The position numbers and the translations under genes were made by a program. From Pseudomonas sp. p1(2021b) (GTDB lineage Bacteria > Pseudomonadota > Gammaproteobacteria > Pseudomonadales > Pseudomonadaceae): a stretch of DNA of 64,000 bases. How positions within the stretch are numbered: position 1 is the stretch's first letter; every line of letters begins with the position of its first letter. The notes beneath the pieces were generated by a model that was not told where the DNA came from, made no database searches, and saw only the letters and a list, made by a program, of their open reading frames with translations. Shown piece after piece: positions 45,804 through 55,074 of this stretch. The stretch spans positions 3,625,001 to 3,689,000 of the forward strand of contig NZ_CP083746.1 of NCBI RefSeq assembly GCF_020151015.1, given 5' to 3'.

Positions 45804-48800
45804 TTAGGCTTCCACCTGACTCCACTGTTTGCCCAGACGTTTGTCGGAAACCGGCACCTTGGTACCCAACTGCTGGGCGAACAACGACACCCGATATTCC
45901 TCCAGCCACCAGCGGTACAGGGTAAGCTGTTCGTCCCGCTTGCCCTCCTGGGCATGCTTGTCGGCGCGAGCCTTGTACTGGGCCCATAGGTTGGCCAGCT
46001 CGCCGCTCCACACCCGGTCCTTCTGCACCTGAGAACCGAGCTTCTCCAGGCGCAGCTCCACCGCCTTGAGATAGCGCGGCAGTTCCTTGAACCAGGCCGC
46101 AGGCGTCTCGCGTACGAAGCCTGGATACACCAGGTTGGCGAGCTGCTGCTTGATGTCGTTCAGGGCGACCGCCTGGCTCAGGTCGATCTTGCCTTTGAAG
46201 CGCTTCTGCAAGCCATGCCACAGTTTGAGCACCTCCAGGGTCTGGCGCGCCAGACGCTCGGCATGCTCGGCCCAGCTGCCGCGCTTACGATCGGCCAGCC
46301 CAGCGAGCGCTGCACCGTCACGCGGCAACGGCGCCTCGCCTTCGAGGATGCAGCTGTCCAGGCTCGCCAGGAGGATATCCTCCACCAACGCCTCGACCCG
46401 GCCCAGCTCGCGATACAACAGGCCCAGCTCGGTCAGCCCCGGCAGCTTGCCGCGCAGGAACTTGGCGGGCTCGGCCAGCTGTTGCAACAACAACCGCTGC
46501 AGCGCACGGCGGTGCTGGAATTCGGCTTCGGCCTGGGTCGAGAAACGCCCTTCACGCACGGCCCCAGCCTCTTCCACCAGCGCCGGGTACACCGTCAGCG
46601 ACAGGCCGGCGATCTTCTGCTGGGCGGTTTGCGCCACCTCGGCGAACGCCTTGGCCTGCACTGGCTGCTCGGCTTTTTCGTTGCGCGGCATGGCCAGCGC
46701 GGCCTGGCTCGCAGCGGCGAAACGCGCGGTCAGCTCGGCCAGGTCACGGCCTTCGCCAAGGAACTTGCCCTGGCCGTCGACCACCTCGATGTTCATGCGC
46801 AAGTGCCCTTCCACCAGCCCGGCCGCTTCGGCCCAGGCGTCGTCCGGCACCCGGGCGCCGGTCATGCGCAGCAGTTCCTGGCCCAGGGCCTGGGGCAAGG
46901 CACCCTGGCCGAAGGTCATGCGGGCCAGGGCCGCCTTGACGAAGTCGGGCACCGGCACGAAGTTCTTGCGCAGGGCCTTGGGCAGGTTGCGCACCAGAGC
47001 CACGCATTTGGCCTCCAGCAGGCCTGGGACCAGCCACTCCAGGCGCTCGCCCGGCAGGCTCGGCAGCAGCGGTGCCGGCACACGCACGGTAACGCCGTCA
47101 CGGGGGTGGCCCGGCTCGAAGTGGTAGGTCAAGGGCAGGCGCAAATCGCCCACCTGCAGGCTGTCTGGGTATTGCGCGGCGGTCACCTCGCTGGCTTCGC
47201 GGGCCAGCACGTCCTCTTCGCGCATGATCAGCAGGTTCGGATCCTTCTGGCTGTTGACCCGGTACCAGCTGTCGAAGGTCGCACTCTGGTGGATCTCTGC
47301 CGGCAGGCGCGCCTCGTAGAAGGCGTACAGGGTTTCCTCGTCGGCCAGGATGTCCCGTCGCCGGGCCTTGGCTTCCAGTTCGTCGAGCTGTTCGAGCAAG
47401 CGCTTGTTGGCCGCCAGGCACTTGGCTCGCGATTGGATCTGGCCACCCACCAAGCCATCACGGATGAACAGCTCGCGGGACACCACCGGGTCGATCGGGC
47501 CGAAGTGCACCGGCCGGCGACCGACCAGGATCAGGCCATACAAGGTGATCTGTTCGTAGGCCACCGCCTGGCCGCGCTTCTTCTCCCAATGCGGCTCGAA
47601 ATGGTTCTTCTTGACCAGGTGGCTGGCCAGCGGCTCGATCCAGTCCGGTTCGATCTTGGCCACCATACGTGCATAGAGCTTGGTGGTTTCCACAAGCTCC
47701 GCGGCCATCACCCATTGCGGACGCTTGCGGCCGATGCCCGAGGACGGGTGGATCCAGAAGCGCCGCTGGCGCGCGCCCTGGTAGTCGCCGTCTTCGGTCT
47801 TGTGGCCGATCTGGCTCAACAGGCCACTGAGGATGGCCTTGTGCACACGTGGGAAGTCCGCCGGCTCCTTGTTGACCGCCAATTGCAGGTCGCGACAGAT
47901 CAGCGAGAGCTGGCGGTGGGCGTCGCGCCACTCACGCAGGCGCAAGTAGCTGAGAAAGTTTTTGCGGCACCAGTTGCGCAGCGGGTTGGCGGTCAGGGCC
48001 TGGCGCTGCTCCTCGAAACCCCGCCAGAGGTTGACCAGGGCGGCGAAATCGGAGTCGGTGTCCTTCCATTGGGCATGGGCCTGGTCAGCCGCCTGCTGGC
48101 GCTCCGGTGGGCGCTCGCGAGGGTCCTGCACCGACAGGGCACTGGCGACGATCAGCACTTCCTGCAGGCTGCCCTGGCGGGCGCCTTCGAGCAGCATGCG
48201 GCCCAGGCGTGGGTCGATCGGCAGGCGTGCCAGCTGACGGCCCAGCGGGGTCAGCTGGTTTTCGCGATTGACCGCCGAGAGCTCCTGCAACAGGTTGAAG
48301 CCGTCGCTGATGGCCTTGCCATCCGGTGGCTCGATGAACGGGAAGGCATCGATCGCGCCCAGGCGCAGGTGCAGCATCTGCAGGATCACCGCGGCCAGGT
48401 TGGTGCGCAGGATCTCAGGGTCGGTGAACGCCGGTCGGGCGTTGAAATCCTCTTCGCTGTACAGACGCACACAGATGCCCGGCTCGACCCGCCCGCAACG
48501 GCCCTTGCGCTGGTTGGCGCTGGCCTGCGACACCGCCTCGATGGGCAGGCGCTGGACCTTGGCCCGGTAGCTGTAGCGGCTGATGCGCGCGGTACCGGTG
48601 TCGATCACGTAGCGGATGCCCGGCACGGTCAGCGAAGTTTCGGCAACGTTGGTGGCCAGTACGACCCGGCGCCCGGTATGGGGCTGGAAGATCTTCTGCT
48701 GCTCGGCCGGCGTCAGGCGCGCATACAGCGGCAGGATCTCGGTGTGGCGCAACTGGGCCTTGCGCAGGATCTCAGCGGCATCACGAATCTCCCGCTCGCC

Positions 48801-49709
48801 CGGCAGGAACACCAGCACGTCACCGGGGCCCTTGCCCTCGCTGCGTTCGTGATGGGCCAGTTCGTCCAGGGTGGCGAGAATCGCCTGGTCGACAGTGAGG
48901 TCATCCTCGACGCGGTTGCCCTCCTCGTCCTGCTCGCTGGTCAACGGGCGGTACCAGGTCTCCACCGGGAAGGTGCGGCCCGACACCTCGATGATCGGCG
49001 CGCCGTCGAAATGCTTGGAGAAGCGCTCCAGGTCAATGGTCGCCGAGGTGATGATCAGCTTCAGGTCCGGGCGGCGGTGCAGCAGGGTCTTCAGGTAGCC
49101 GAGCAGGAAGTCGATGTTCAGGCTGCGTTCGTGGGCTTCGTCGACGATGATCGTGTCGTAGCGCTCGAGGAAGCGGTCGTGCTGGGTCTCGGCCAGCAGG
49201 ATACCGTCGGTCATCAGCTTGACCAGGGTACCGGCATCGCTCTGATCCTCGAAGCGCACCTGGTAGCCGATCAGCCCGCCCAAGGGCGTGCCCAGTTCTT
49301 CGGCCACCCGCGCCGCCACGCTGCGCGCGGCGATCCGGCGCGGCTGGGTGTGGGCGATCAGGCCATGCCGACCGCGGCCCATCTCCAGGCAGATCTTCGG
49401 CAACTGGGTGGTCTTGCCCGAACCGGTCTCGCCAGCGATCACCAGCACCTGGTGCTCGGCCAGGGCCTTCTTGATTTCGTCGCGCTTGGCCGCGATGGGC
49501 AGGCTGTCGTCGTAGCGGATGCTCGGCACGCTCTGCTCGCGGGCCACGACCTGGGCGCAGGAAGCCTGGACCTTTTCCACCCACGACGCCTGTTTCGCCT
49601 CGTCGGGGCGCTTGCGCAGCTCGTGCAGTTGGCGCCGCAGCCGATGGCGGTCGGCGATCATGGCGTGGTCGAGGTTCTTCAGGAGTTGGTCGATGGAGTG
49701 GTCTGTCAT
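45804..49709 (-). CDS. hrpA: ATP-dependent RNA helicase HrpA
   Basis: 1301 residues, the normal HrpA length. Order: N-terminal helical region, DEAH helicase core with Walker A GETGSGKTTQ, DEAH box VDEAHERSLNIDFLLGYLK, SAT motif and QRKGRCGRVEPG (motif VI), then winged-helix/HA2 and OB-fold parts (about 440-770) and a long DUF3418 C-terminus. HrpA acts in mRNA processing and rescue of stalled ribosomes. The frame is open to 49829, but the ATG at 49709 (MTDHSIDQLLKNLDHAM) gives the family N-terminus; no strong ribosome-binding site is seen. Confidence 0.95.
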   Translation of the reverse strand: MTDHSIDQLLKNLDHAMIADRHRLRRQLHELRKRPDEAKQASWVEKVQASCAQVVAREQSVPSIRYDDSLPIAAKRDEIKKALAEHQVLVIAGETGSGKTTQLPKICLEMGRGRHGLIAHTQPRRIAARSVAARVAEELGTPLGGLIGYQVRFEDQSDAGTLVKLMTDGILLAETQHDRFLERYDTIIVDEAHERSLNIDFLLGYLKTLLHRRPDLKLIITSATIDLERFSKHFDGAPIIEVSGRTFPVETWYRPLTSEQDEEGNRVEDDLTVDQAILATLDELAHHERSEGKGPGDVLVFLPGEREIRDAAEILRKAQLRHTEILPLYARLTPAEQQKIFQPHTGRRVVLATNVAETSLTVPGIRYVIDTGTARISRYSYRAKVQRLPIEAVSQASANQRKGRCGRVEPGICVRLYSEEDFNARPAFTDPEILRTNLAAVILQMLHLRLGAIDAFPFIEPPDGKAISDGFNLLQELSAVNRENQLTPLGRQLARLPIDPRLGRMLLEGARQGSLQEVLIVASALSVQDPRERPPERQQAADQAHAQWKDTDSDFAALVNLWRGFEEQRQALTANPLRNWCRKNFLSYLRLREWRDAHRQLSLICRDLQLAVNKEPADFPRVHKAILSGLLSQIGHKTEDGDYQGARQRRFWIHPSSGIGRKRPQWVMAAELVETTKLYARMVAKIEPDWIEPLASHLVKKNHFEPHWEKKRGQAVAYEQITLYGLILVGRRPVHFGPIDPVVSRELFIRDGLVGGQIQSRAKCLAANKRLLEQLDELEAKARRRDILADEETLYAFYEARLPAEIHQSATFDSWYRVNSQKDPNLLIMREEDVLAREASEVTAAQYPDSLQVGDLRLPLTYHFEPGHPRDGVTVRVPAPLLPSLPGERLEWLVPGLLEAKCVALVRNLPKALRKNFVPVPDFVKAALARMTFGQGALPQALGQELLRMTGARVPDDAWAEAAGLVEGHLRMNIEVVDGQGKFLGEGRDLAELTARFAAASQAALAMPRNEKAEQPVQAKAFAEVAQTAQQKIAGLSLTVYPALVEEAGAVREGRFSTQAEAEFQHRRALQRLLLQQLAEPAKFLRGKLPGLTELGLLYRELGRVEALVEDILLASLDSCILEGEAPLPRDGAALAGLADRKRGSWAEHAERLARQTLEVLKLWHGLQKRFKGKIDLSQAVALNDIKQQLANLVYPGFVRETPAAWFKELPRYLKAVELRLEKLGSQVQKDRVWSGELANLWAQYKARADKHAQEGKRDEQLTLYRWWLEEYRVSLFAQQLGTKVPVSDKRLGKQWSQVEA

Positions 49710-49779
49710 GGGGCTTTTTGATGATGCAGGTGGGTCTGCTTTTTCATGATCGCATTCGAAAGATGGGCGATTGTCGCAG

Positions 49780-49905
49780 ATTTCATCGCCGGCTGTACCG
49801 GCGCAATCGGGGGACAAGCCCGCTCCCACAACTACGGCGCAGATATTGGGAACGGCGCAGTATGTGTGTGGGCTTGTCCCGCGATTGCGCCGCGAAGGGC
49901 CTCAG
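49780..49905. repeat. REP element pair (imperfect inverted arms)
   Basis: CGGCGCAATCGGGGGACAAGCCCGC on the left and GTGGGCTTGTCCCGCGATTGCGCCG on the right form an inverted pair of about 27 bp with mismatches (only short parts: GCGCAATCGG and CGATTGCGCC). It fills part of the 536-bp gap between hrpA and pauA. Confidence 0.75.
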
Positions 49906-50003
49906 GATGAAAGCCCATACAACGAGAATGTTTAACCATCCCAGGAGTGAACATCGCCAATCACTGCTTTAATCAACCTTACGCCCCATGTGAGTATCCA
50001 GGC

Positions 50004-50156
50004 ATGACCTGCCCCCCAAGCAATGCGCACCCGGCCCTTCCCAAGGCCAAGGCGCGCGCCGGCGAAAACCCGCTGGTACACGTCATCCTCGCCTTCTGGG
50101 CCCTGTGGCACTGCCGCCACGCACGCCCGCCGGATACTTCGTTCGCGTCCCACTGA
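50004..50156 (+). CDS. Possible 50-residue small protein upstream of pauA
   Basis: An ATG-initiated frame of 50 codons with a hydrophobic central stretch (NPLVHVILAFWALWHC) and a charged N-terminal part. It has no convincing ribosome-binding site and I do not recognise it. It could be a real small membrane peptide, a leader for pauA, or chance. The remainder of the gap to 50245 shows no other gene. Confidence 0.3.
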   Translation: MTCPPSNAHPALPKAKARAGENPLVHVILAFWALWHCRHARPPDTSFASH

Positions 50157-50245
50157 CCCGTCCCGGCCACCTTCGGCCGGTTTCTTGGTACGACCCGCCG
50201 CCTGTACGCGGTGGTCCTGTGCGCCTGCGGGCGCGAGCGAACATC

Positions 50246-51610
50246 ATGCATTTTGCCAACCCCGACCAGGCCAGGCGTTTCCTGGCCGACAACCCTGATA
50301 TCGAGCTGTTCGAACTGTTCATCCTCGACGCCAACGGCGTGCCTCGTGGCAAGCTGCTGCACCGCGATGAGCTGCTGGCGGTGTACGAAAGCGGCCGTCC
50401 TCTGCCCAGTACCATCCTTGGCCTGACCCTCAATGGCGAGGACGTGGAAGACTCCGGCCTGGTCTGGGACGTAGGCGATATCGACTGCCGCGCCTACCCG
50501 CTCGAAGGCAGCCTGGTACGCCTGCCCTGGCGACGCGTGCCGACCGCCGCCGTGCAGGTGAGCATGCACCCCAGCGAGGGCCTGCCGGCCAGCGTGGCCG
50601 ACCCGCGTCATGTATTGCTGCGCACCCTCGAAGCGCTCGAGGCCGACGGCTACCACCCGGTGATGGCCTGCGAGCTGGAGTTCTATCTGCTCGATCAGCA
50701 ACGCGACGCGCAGGGGCGCCCGCAACCGGCACTGGACAGCGACGGTGGTCGCCCACACGCCACCCAGGTGTACGGGCTGCGTGAGCTCGAACAGATCGAA
50801 CCCTTCCTCGCCGACCTCTATGCCGCCTGCAAGGCCCAGGGCATCCCCGCACGCACGGCGATCTCCGAATACGCGCCCGGCCAGGTGGAAATCACCCTGG
50901 AACACGGCCCTGCCCTGCAGGCCATGGACCAGGCCGTGCGCTACAAGCGCCTGGTCAAGGGCATCGCCAACGCGCATGGCATGCAGGCCTGCTTCATGGC
51001 CAAGCCCTTCGCCCACCTGGCCGGCACTGGCATGCACATGCACCTGAGCCTGGCCGATGCCGCGGGCAACAACCTGTTCGCCAGCGACGATCCAGCGGGT
51101 ACCCCGCTGCTGCGCCAGGCGGTCGGCGGCATGCTGCGCCACCTGCGCGAATCGCTGCTGCTGTTCTGCCCCAACGCCAACTCCTACCGGCGCTTCCAGG
51201 CCAACAGCTACGCGCCCCTGGCGCCGACCTGGGGCGTCGACAACCGGACCGTGAGCCTGCGCGTGCCGGGTGGACCAGCCAACAGCCGGCACGTGGAGCA
51301 TCGTATCTGCGGTGCCGACGCCAACCCGTACCTGGCCGCCGCGGCCATCCTCGCCGCCGCCCACCGGGGTGTACGCGAGCAGCTCGACCCTGGTGCGCCG
51401 GTGCAAGGCAACGGCTACGCCCAAGCCAAGGAGCACCTGCCCACCGAGTGGCTGACCGCCCTCGAGGCCCTGGAGCATTCGACGTGGGCCCGGGAGGCCC
51501 TGGGCGAGGCCTTCCTCGGGGTCTACCTGAAGGTCAAGCGCGCCGAGTACCGCCAGTTCATGGCCGAAGTCGGCGAGCAGGACTGGCGTTGGTACCTGCA
51601 CCAGGCATGA
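50246..51610 (+). CDS. pauA: Gamma-glutamylpolyamine synthetase (glutamine-synthetase family)
   Basis: 454 residues of the glutamine synthetase fold. Visible features: LFILDANGVPRGK at the N-terminal domain, the metal/ATP region MACELEFYLLDQ, GQVEITLEHGPALQAMDQAV, the loop MAKPFAHLAGTGMHMHLSL and the C-terminal ANPYLAAAAILAAA. The sequence resembles PauA-type enzymes, which attach glutamate to putrescine and related amines as the first step of the gamma-glutamyl pathway. The frame is open upstream to 50105; the ATG at 50246 is chosen because the family N-terminus (FANPDQARRFLADNPDIELFE) starts there. pauB follows after 25 bp. Confidence 0.9.
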   Translation: MHFANPDQARRFLADNPDIELFELFILDANGVPRGKLLHRDELLAVYESGRPLPSTILGLTLNGEDVEDSGLVWDVGDIDCRAYPLEGSLVRLPWRRVPTAAVQVSMHPSEGLPASVADPRHVLLRTLEALEADGYHPVMACELEFYLLDQQRDAQGRPQPALDSDGGRPHATQVYGLRELEQIEPFLADLYAACKAQGIPARTAISEYAPGQVEITLEHGPALQAMDQAVRYKRLVKGIANAHGMQACFMAKPFAHLAGTGMHMHLSLADAAGNNLFASDDPAGTPLLRQAVGGMLRHLRESLLLFCPNANSYRRFQANSYAPLAPTWGVDNRTVSLRVPGGPANSRHVEHRICGADANPYLAAAAILAAAHRGVREQLDPGAPVQGNGYAQAKEHLPTEWLTALEALEHSTWAREALGEAFLGVYLKVKRAEYRQFMAEVGEQDWRWYLHQA

Positions 51611-51635
51611 GCCTCATCCGTTTGAAGGAATCGAC

Positions 51636-52943
51636 ATGAACGCAGCATCGAACGACCCGACGGCGCAACGAGCGCCGTCCTACTACAGCGCCACGCTCAA
51701 CGACCCGACCGCCTACCCGACGCTCACCGGCACCGAGCAGGTCGACGTGGCCATTATCGGCGGCGGCTTCACCGGTGTGGCCACGGCGGTGGAGCTGGCC
51801 GAACGTGGCCTGAAGGTGGCCATCGTCGAAACCAACCGGATCGGCTGGGGCGCCAGCGGGCGCAACGGCGGCCAGGTCACCGGCAGCCTTTCGGGCGACG
51901 AGGCCATGCGCACGCAGATGCGCAAGCGCCTGGGCAGCGAGGTGGACGACTTCATCTGGCACCTGCGCTGGCGCGGGCACCAGATCATCGAACGACGCGT
52001 GGAACGTTACGGTATCGCCTGCGACCTCAAGCGCGGCCACCTGCATGCGGCCATGAAACCGTCGCACATGGACGAGCTGCAAGCCAGCTACGACGAAGCC
52101 CTGCGCCGCGGAATGGGCGGCCAGGTGCAATTGCTCGACCGCACCGAAGTCGGCCAGCATCTGCAAAGCCCGCTGTACCTGGGGGCCTTGAAGAACACCC
52201 GTAACCTGCACCTGCACCCACTCAACCTATGCATGGGCGAAGCCCGTGCCGCCCACTCCCTGGGCGCGCTGGTATTCGAGAACTCCGAAGTGCTGGACAT
52301 CATCCATGGCCCACGCCCTGCAGTGGTCACAGCCCGGGGCCGCATCGAGGCACGTCAGGTGCTGCTGGCAGGCGATGTCTACCACAAGTTGGAAAAGCGC
52401 CAGCTCAAGGGCAAGATCTTCCCGGCCATGGGCGGCATCGTCACCACCGCGCCCTTGGGTGAACTGGCCGAGCAGATCAACCCCCAGGATCTTGCGGTAT
52501 ACGACTGCCGCTTCGTCCTCGACTACTACCGCCTGACAGCCGACAAACGCTTGTTGTTCGGCGGCGGCGCCAACTATTCAGGCAAGGATTCGCGGGACAT
52601 CGAAGGCGAGCTGCGCCCCTGCATCGAGCGCACCTTCCCGGCGCTCAAGGGCGTGCCGATCGAGTTCAAGTGGAGCTGCGCCATGGGCATCGTGGTCAAC
52701 CGTATCCCGCAGCTGGGCAAGCTTTCGGACAACGTCTGGTATTGCCAGGGCTATTCAGGGCATGGCATCGCCACCAGCCACATCATGGGCGAGATCATGG
52801 CCGAAGCCTTGACCGGGACGCTGGAGAAATTCGACACCTTCGCAGCGTGCAAGCACATCAAGGTGCCGATGGGGGATCTGCTGGGCAACCCGCTGCTGGC
52901 GGCGGGGATGTGGTACTACCAGATGCTCGAGAAACTGCGCTGA
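51636..52943 (+). CDS. pauB: Gamma-glutamylputrescine oxidoreductase (FAD-dependent, PuuB-like)
   Basis: 435 residues of the DAO family. The FAD-binding dinucleotide motif is AIIGGGFTGVATAVELAERG, followed by GASGRNGGQVTGSLSGDE, typical of PuuB/PauB enzymes, and a C-terminal YCQGYSGHGIATSHIMGEI. It oxidises the gamma-glutamylated amine made by the upstream enzyme to the aldehyde. GAAGGAA lies before the ATG at 51636, 25 bases after pauA. It probably forms an operon with pauA. Confidence 0.92.
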   Translation: MNAASNDPTAQRAPSYYSATLNDPTAYPTLTGTEQVDVAIIGGGFTGVATAVELAERGLKVAIVETNRIGWGASGRNGGQVTGSLSGDEAMRTQMRKRLGSEVDDFIWHLRWRGHQIIERRVERYGIACDLKRGHLHAAMKPSHMDELQASYDEALRRGMGGQVQLLDRTEVGQHLQSPLYLGALKNTRNLHLHPLNLCMGEARAAHSLGALVFENSEVLDIIHGPRPAVVTARGRIEARQVLLAGDVYHKLEKRQLKGKIFPAMGGIVTTAPLGELAEQINPQDLAVYDCRFVLDYYRLTADKRLLFGGGANYSGKDSRDIEGELRPCIERTFPALKGVPIEFKWSCAMGIVVNRIPQLGKLSDNVWYCQGYSGHGIATSHIMGEIMAEALTGTLEKFDTFAACKHIKVPMGDLLGNPLLAAGMWYYQMLEKLR

Positions 52944-52954
52944 CTCCGTGCCCT

Positions 52955-53072
52955 CTGTAGGAGCGGCCTTGTGCCGCGAAAGGGCCGCAAAGCGGCCCCG
53001 GGGCTCATCAGGGAGGCAGAAAAAGCGGGGGCTGCCTGGCAGCCCTTTCGCGGCACAAGGCCGCTCCTACAG
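52955..53072. repeat. REP pair with perfect 31-bp inverted arms
   Basis: The arm at 52955-52985 (starting CTGTAGGAGCGGCCTTGTGC) is an exact reverse complement of 53042-53072. Between them are further small stems (GGGCCGC..GCGGCC and GGGCTGCC..GGCAGCCC). The pair separates convergent pauB and fadD. Confidence 0.9.
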
Positions 53073-53092
53073 GGATGCGCGTCGACAGTGGG

Positions 53093-54790
53093 TCAGGCGA
53101 TTTTCTTCAGGCCCTGTTTCTTAAGTTCTTCATCGCGCAGCTCGCGACGCAGGATCTTGCCGACGTTGGTGGTCGGCAGCGCATCGCGGAATTCGATGTA
53201 GCGCGGCACCTTGTAGCCAGTGACGTTGGCGCGCATATGCTCCATCACCTGCTCTTTGGTCAGGGTCATGCCCGGCTTGACCACGATGAACATCTTGATC
53301 ACCTCGCCCGACTTCTCGTCCGGTACACCGATCGCCGCGCACTGCAGCACGCCCGGCAAGCCAGCCAGCACATCTTCGAGCTCGTTGGGGTACACGTTGA
53401 AGCCGGACACCAGGATCATGTCCTTCTTGCGATCGACAATGCGCATGTAGCCGTCCGGCTGGATCACCGCGATGTCGCCGGTCTTCAGCCAACCGTCCTG
53501 GTCGAGGATCTCGGCGGTGGCGTCCTCGCGCTGCCAGTAGCCCTTCATGACTTGCGGGCCCTTGACGCACAGTTCGCCGACCTCACCCAGGCCCAGTTCG
53601 CGACCGCTGTCATCGATGACCTTGCACAGGGTGGAAGGCACCGGAATGCCGATGGTGCCGACCTGGTTGGCCTCGGCCGGGTTGACCGCCGCCACCGGGC
53701 TGGTCTCGGTCATGCCGTAGCCTTCGCAGATGGCGCAACCGGTCACCGCCTTCCAGCGCTCGGCCACGCTCAACTGCAAGGCCATGCCGCCGGAGAGGGT
53801 GATCTTCAACGCCGAGAAGTCCAGGGCACGGAAGGCGTCGTTGTTGCACAGGGCGACGAACAAGGTGTTGAGCCCGACGAAGCCGCTGAACTTCCACTTG
53901 CCCAGCTCCTTGACCATCGCCGACAAGTCACGCGGGTTGCTGATCAGCACGTTGTGGTTGCCGATCAGCATCATGGCCATGCAATGGAAGGTGAACGCAT
54001 AGATGTGATACAGCGGCAGCGGGGTGATGAGGATCTCGCACCCCTCATGCAGGTTGGAGCCCATCAGCGCCCGGCATTGCAGCATATTGGCCACCAGGTT
54101 GCGGTGGGTCAGCATGGCGCCCTTGGCAACCCCCGTGGTACCGCCGGTATACTGCAGCACCGCGACGTCGTTGGGCTGAGGGTTGGCCTCGGTGACCGCG
54201 CCGCCCTTGCCCAGGGCCAGGGCATCGTTGAAGCGCACGGCGCCCGGCAGGTTGTAGGCCGGCACCATCTTCTTCACGTACTTGATCACACTGTTGATCA
54301 ACAGGCGCTTGAGCGGCGGCAGCAGGTCGGCCACTTCGGTGACGATGACGTGCTTGACCTGGGTCTTGGGCACCACCTTCTCGGCGAGGTGGGCCATGTT
54401 GGCCAGGCATACCAGGGCTTTGGCGCCGGAGTCGTTGAACTGGTGCTCCATTTCCCGCGCGGTGTACAGCGGGTTGGTGTTGACCACGATCAGGCCGGCG
54501 CGCATGGCGCCGAACACGGCTACGGGGTATTGCAGGACATTGGGCAATTGCACGGCGATGCGGTCGCCGGGCTTGAGGTCGGTATGCTGTTGCAGCCAGG
54601 CGGCGAAAGCGCCCGAGAGCGTGTAGAGCTCACCGTAGGTCAGGGTCTTGCCCAGGTTGCTAAAGGCCGGTTTGTCGGCAAAGCGTTGGCAGGATTGCTT
54701 GAGTACCGCCTGGATATTGGGGAATTCGTCAGGATTGATTTGAGCCGTAATTCCGGCTGGGTACTTATCCTTCCAAAAATTTTCGATCAT
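53093..54790 (-). CDS. fadD: Long-chain acyl-CoA synthetase (FadD paralogue, distal)
   Basis: 565 residues of the adenylate-forming family. ATP/AMP motif YTGGTTGVAKGAML, the A5 region GYGMTETSPV, WLKTGDIA and the fatty-acid signature region DGYMRIVDRKKDMILVSGFN, then the C-terminal catalytic Lys segment GKILRRELRD. FadD activates imported fatty acids to acyl-CoA at the inner membrane for beta-oxidation. The frame extends to 54949, but AAGGAG precedes the ATG at 54790. It is the second of two tandem fadD genes, separated from the first by 284 bp with its own AT-rich leader. Confidence 0.95.
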   Translation of the reverse strand: MIENFWKDKYPAGITAQINPDEFPNIQAVLKQSCQRFADKPAFSNLGKTLTYGELYTLSGAFAAWLQQHTDLKPGDRIAVQLPNVLQYPVAVFGAMRAGLIVVNTNPLYTAREMEHQFNDSGAKALVCLANMAHLAEKVVPKTQVKHVIVTEVADLLPPLKRLLINSVIKYVKKMVPAYNLPGAVRFNDALALGKGGAVTEANPQPNDVAVLQYTGGTTGVAKGAMLTHRNLVANMLQCRALMGSNLHEGCEILITPLPLYHIYAFTFHCMAMMLIGNHNVLISNPRDLSAMVKELGKWKFSGFVGLNTLFVALCNNDAFRALDFSALKITLSGGMALQLSVAERWKAVTGCAICEGYGMTETSPVAAVNPAEANQVGTIGIPVPSTLCKVIDDSGRELGLGEVGELCVKGPQVMKGYWQREDATAEILDQDGWLKTGDIAVIQPDGYMRIVDRKKDMILVSGFNVYPNELEDVLAGLPGVLQCAAIGVPDEKSGEVIKMFIVVKPGMTLTKEQVMEHMRANVTGYKVPRYIEFRDALPTTNVGKILRRELRDEELKKQGLKKIA

Positions 54791-54949
54791 GGAAGCCCGC
54801 TCCTTCAGCAACAGCCAATTCGTCACGCATTGTGCGTTTATTATTGATATGAGATGACGGCTCATTGCAAACCGGATCATCCGAAAGCGCGCCGAGAGTA
54901 ACAGCTTTGCCAAGGGTCGACTAGAGCCCGAATCGGCCCGATCGGTCAC

Positions 54950-54983
54950 AAAAATGACTCAAAGAACTATATAGGTCATTTTT
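54950..54983. promoter_or_regulatory. 9-bp inverted repeat upstream of the distal fadD gene
   Basis: AAAAATGAC (54950-54958) and GTCATTTTT (54975-54983) are perfect complements with a 16-bp spacer containing ACTATATAG. The segment is the most AT-rich part of the 284-bp gap between the two fadD genes and is about 160 bp from the start codon. It does not resemble a PsrA or FadR site I know. Confidence 0.4.
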
Positions 54984-55074
54984 AGAGTATTTAACCAAAA
55001 CGTCGCAATTCAGGCCGAAAAAGGCAGGCTAGAGCGGTTCATCCTAGTCTGCCTGTTCGGCAGCCCGCCAGAGA

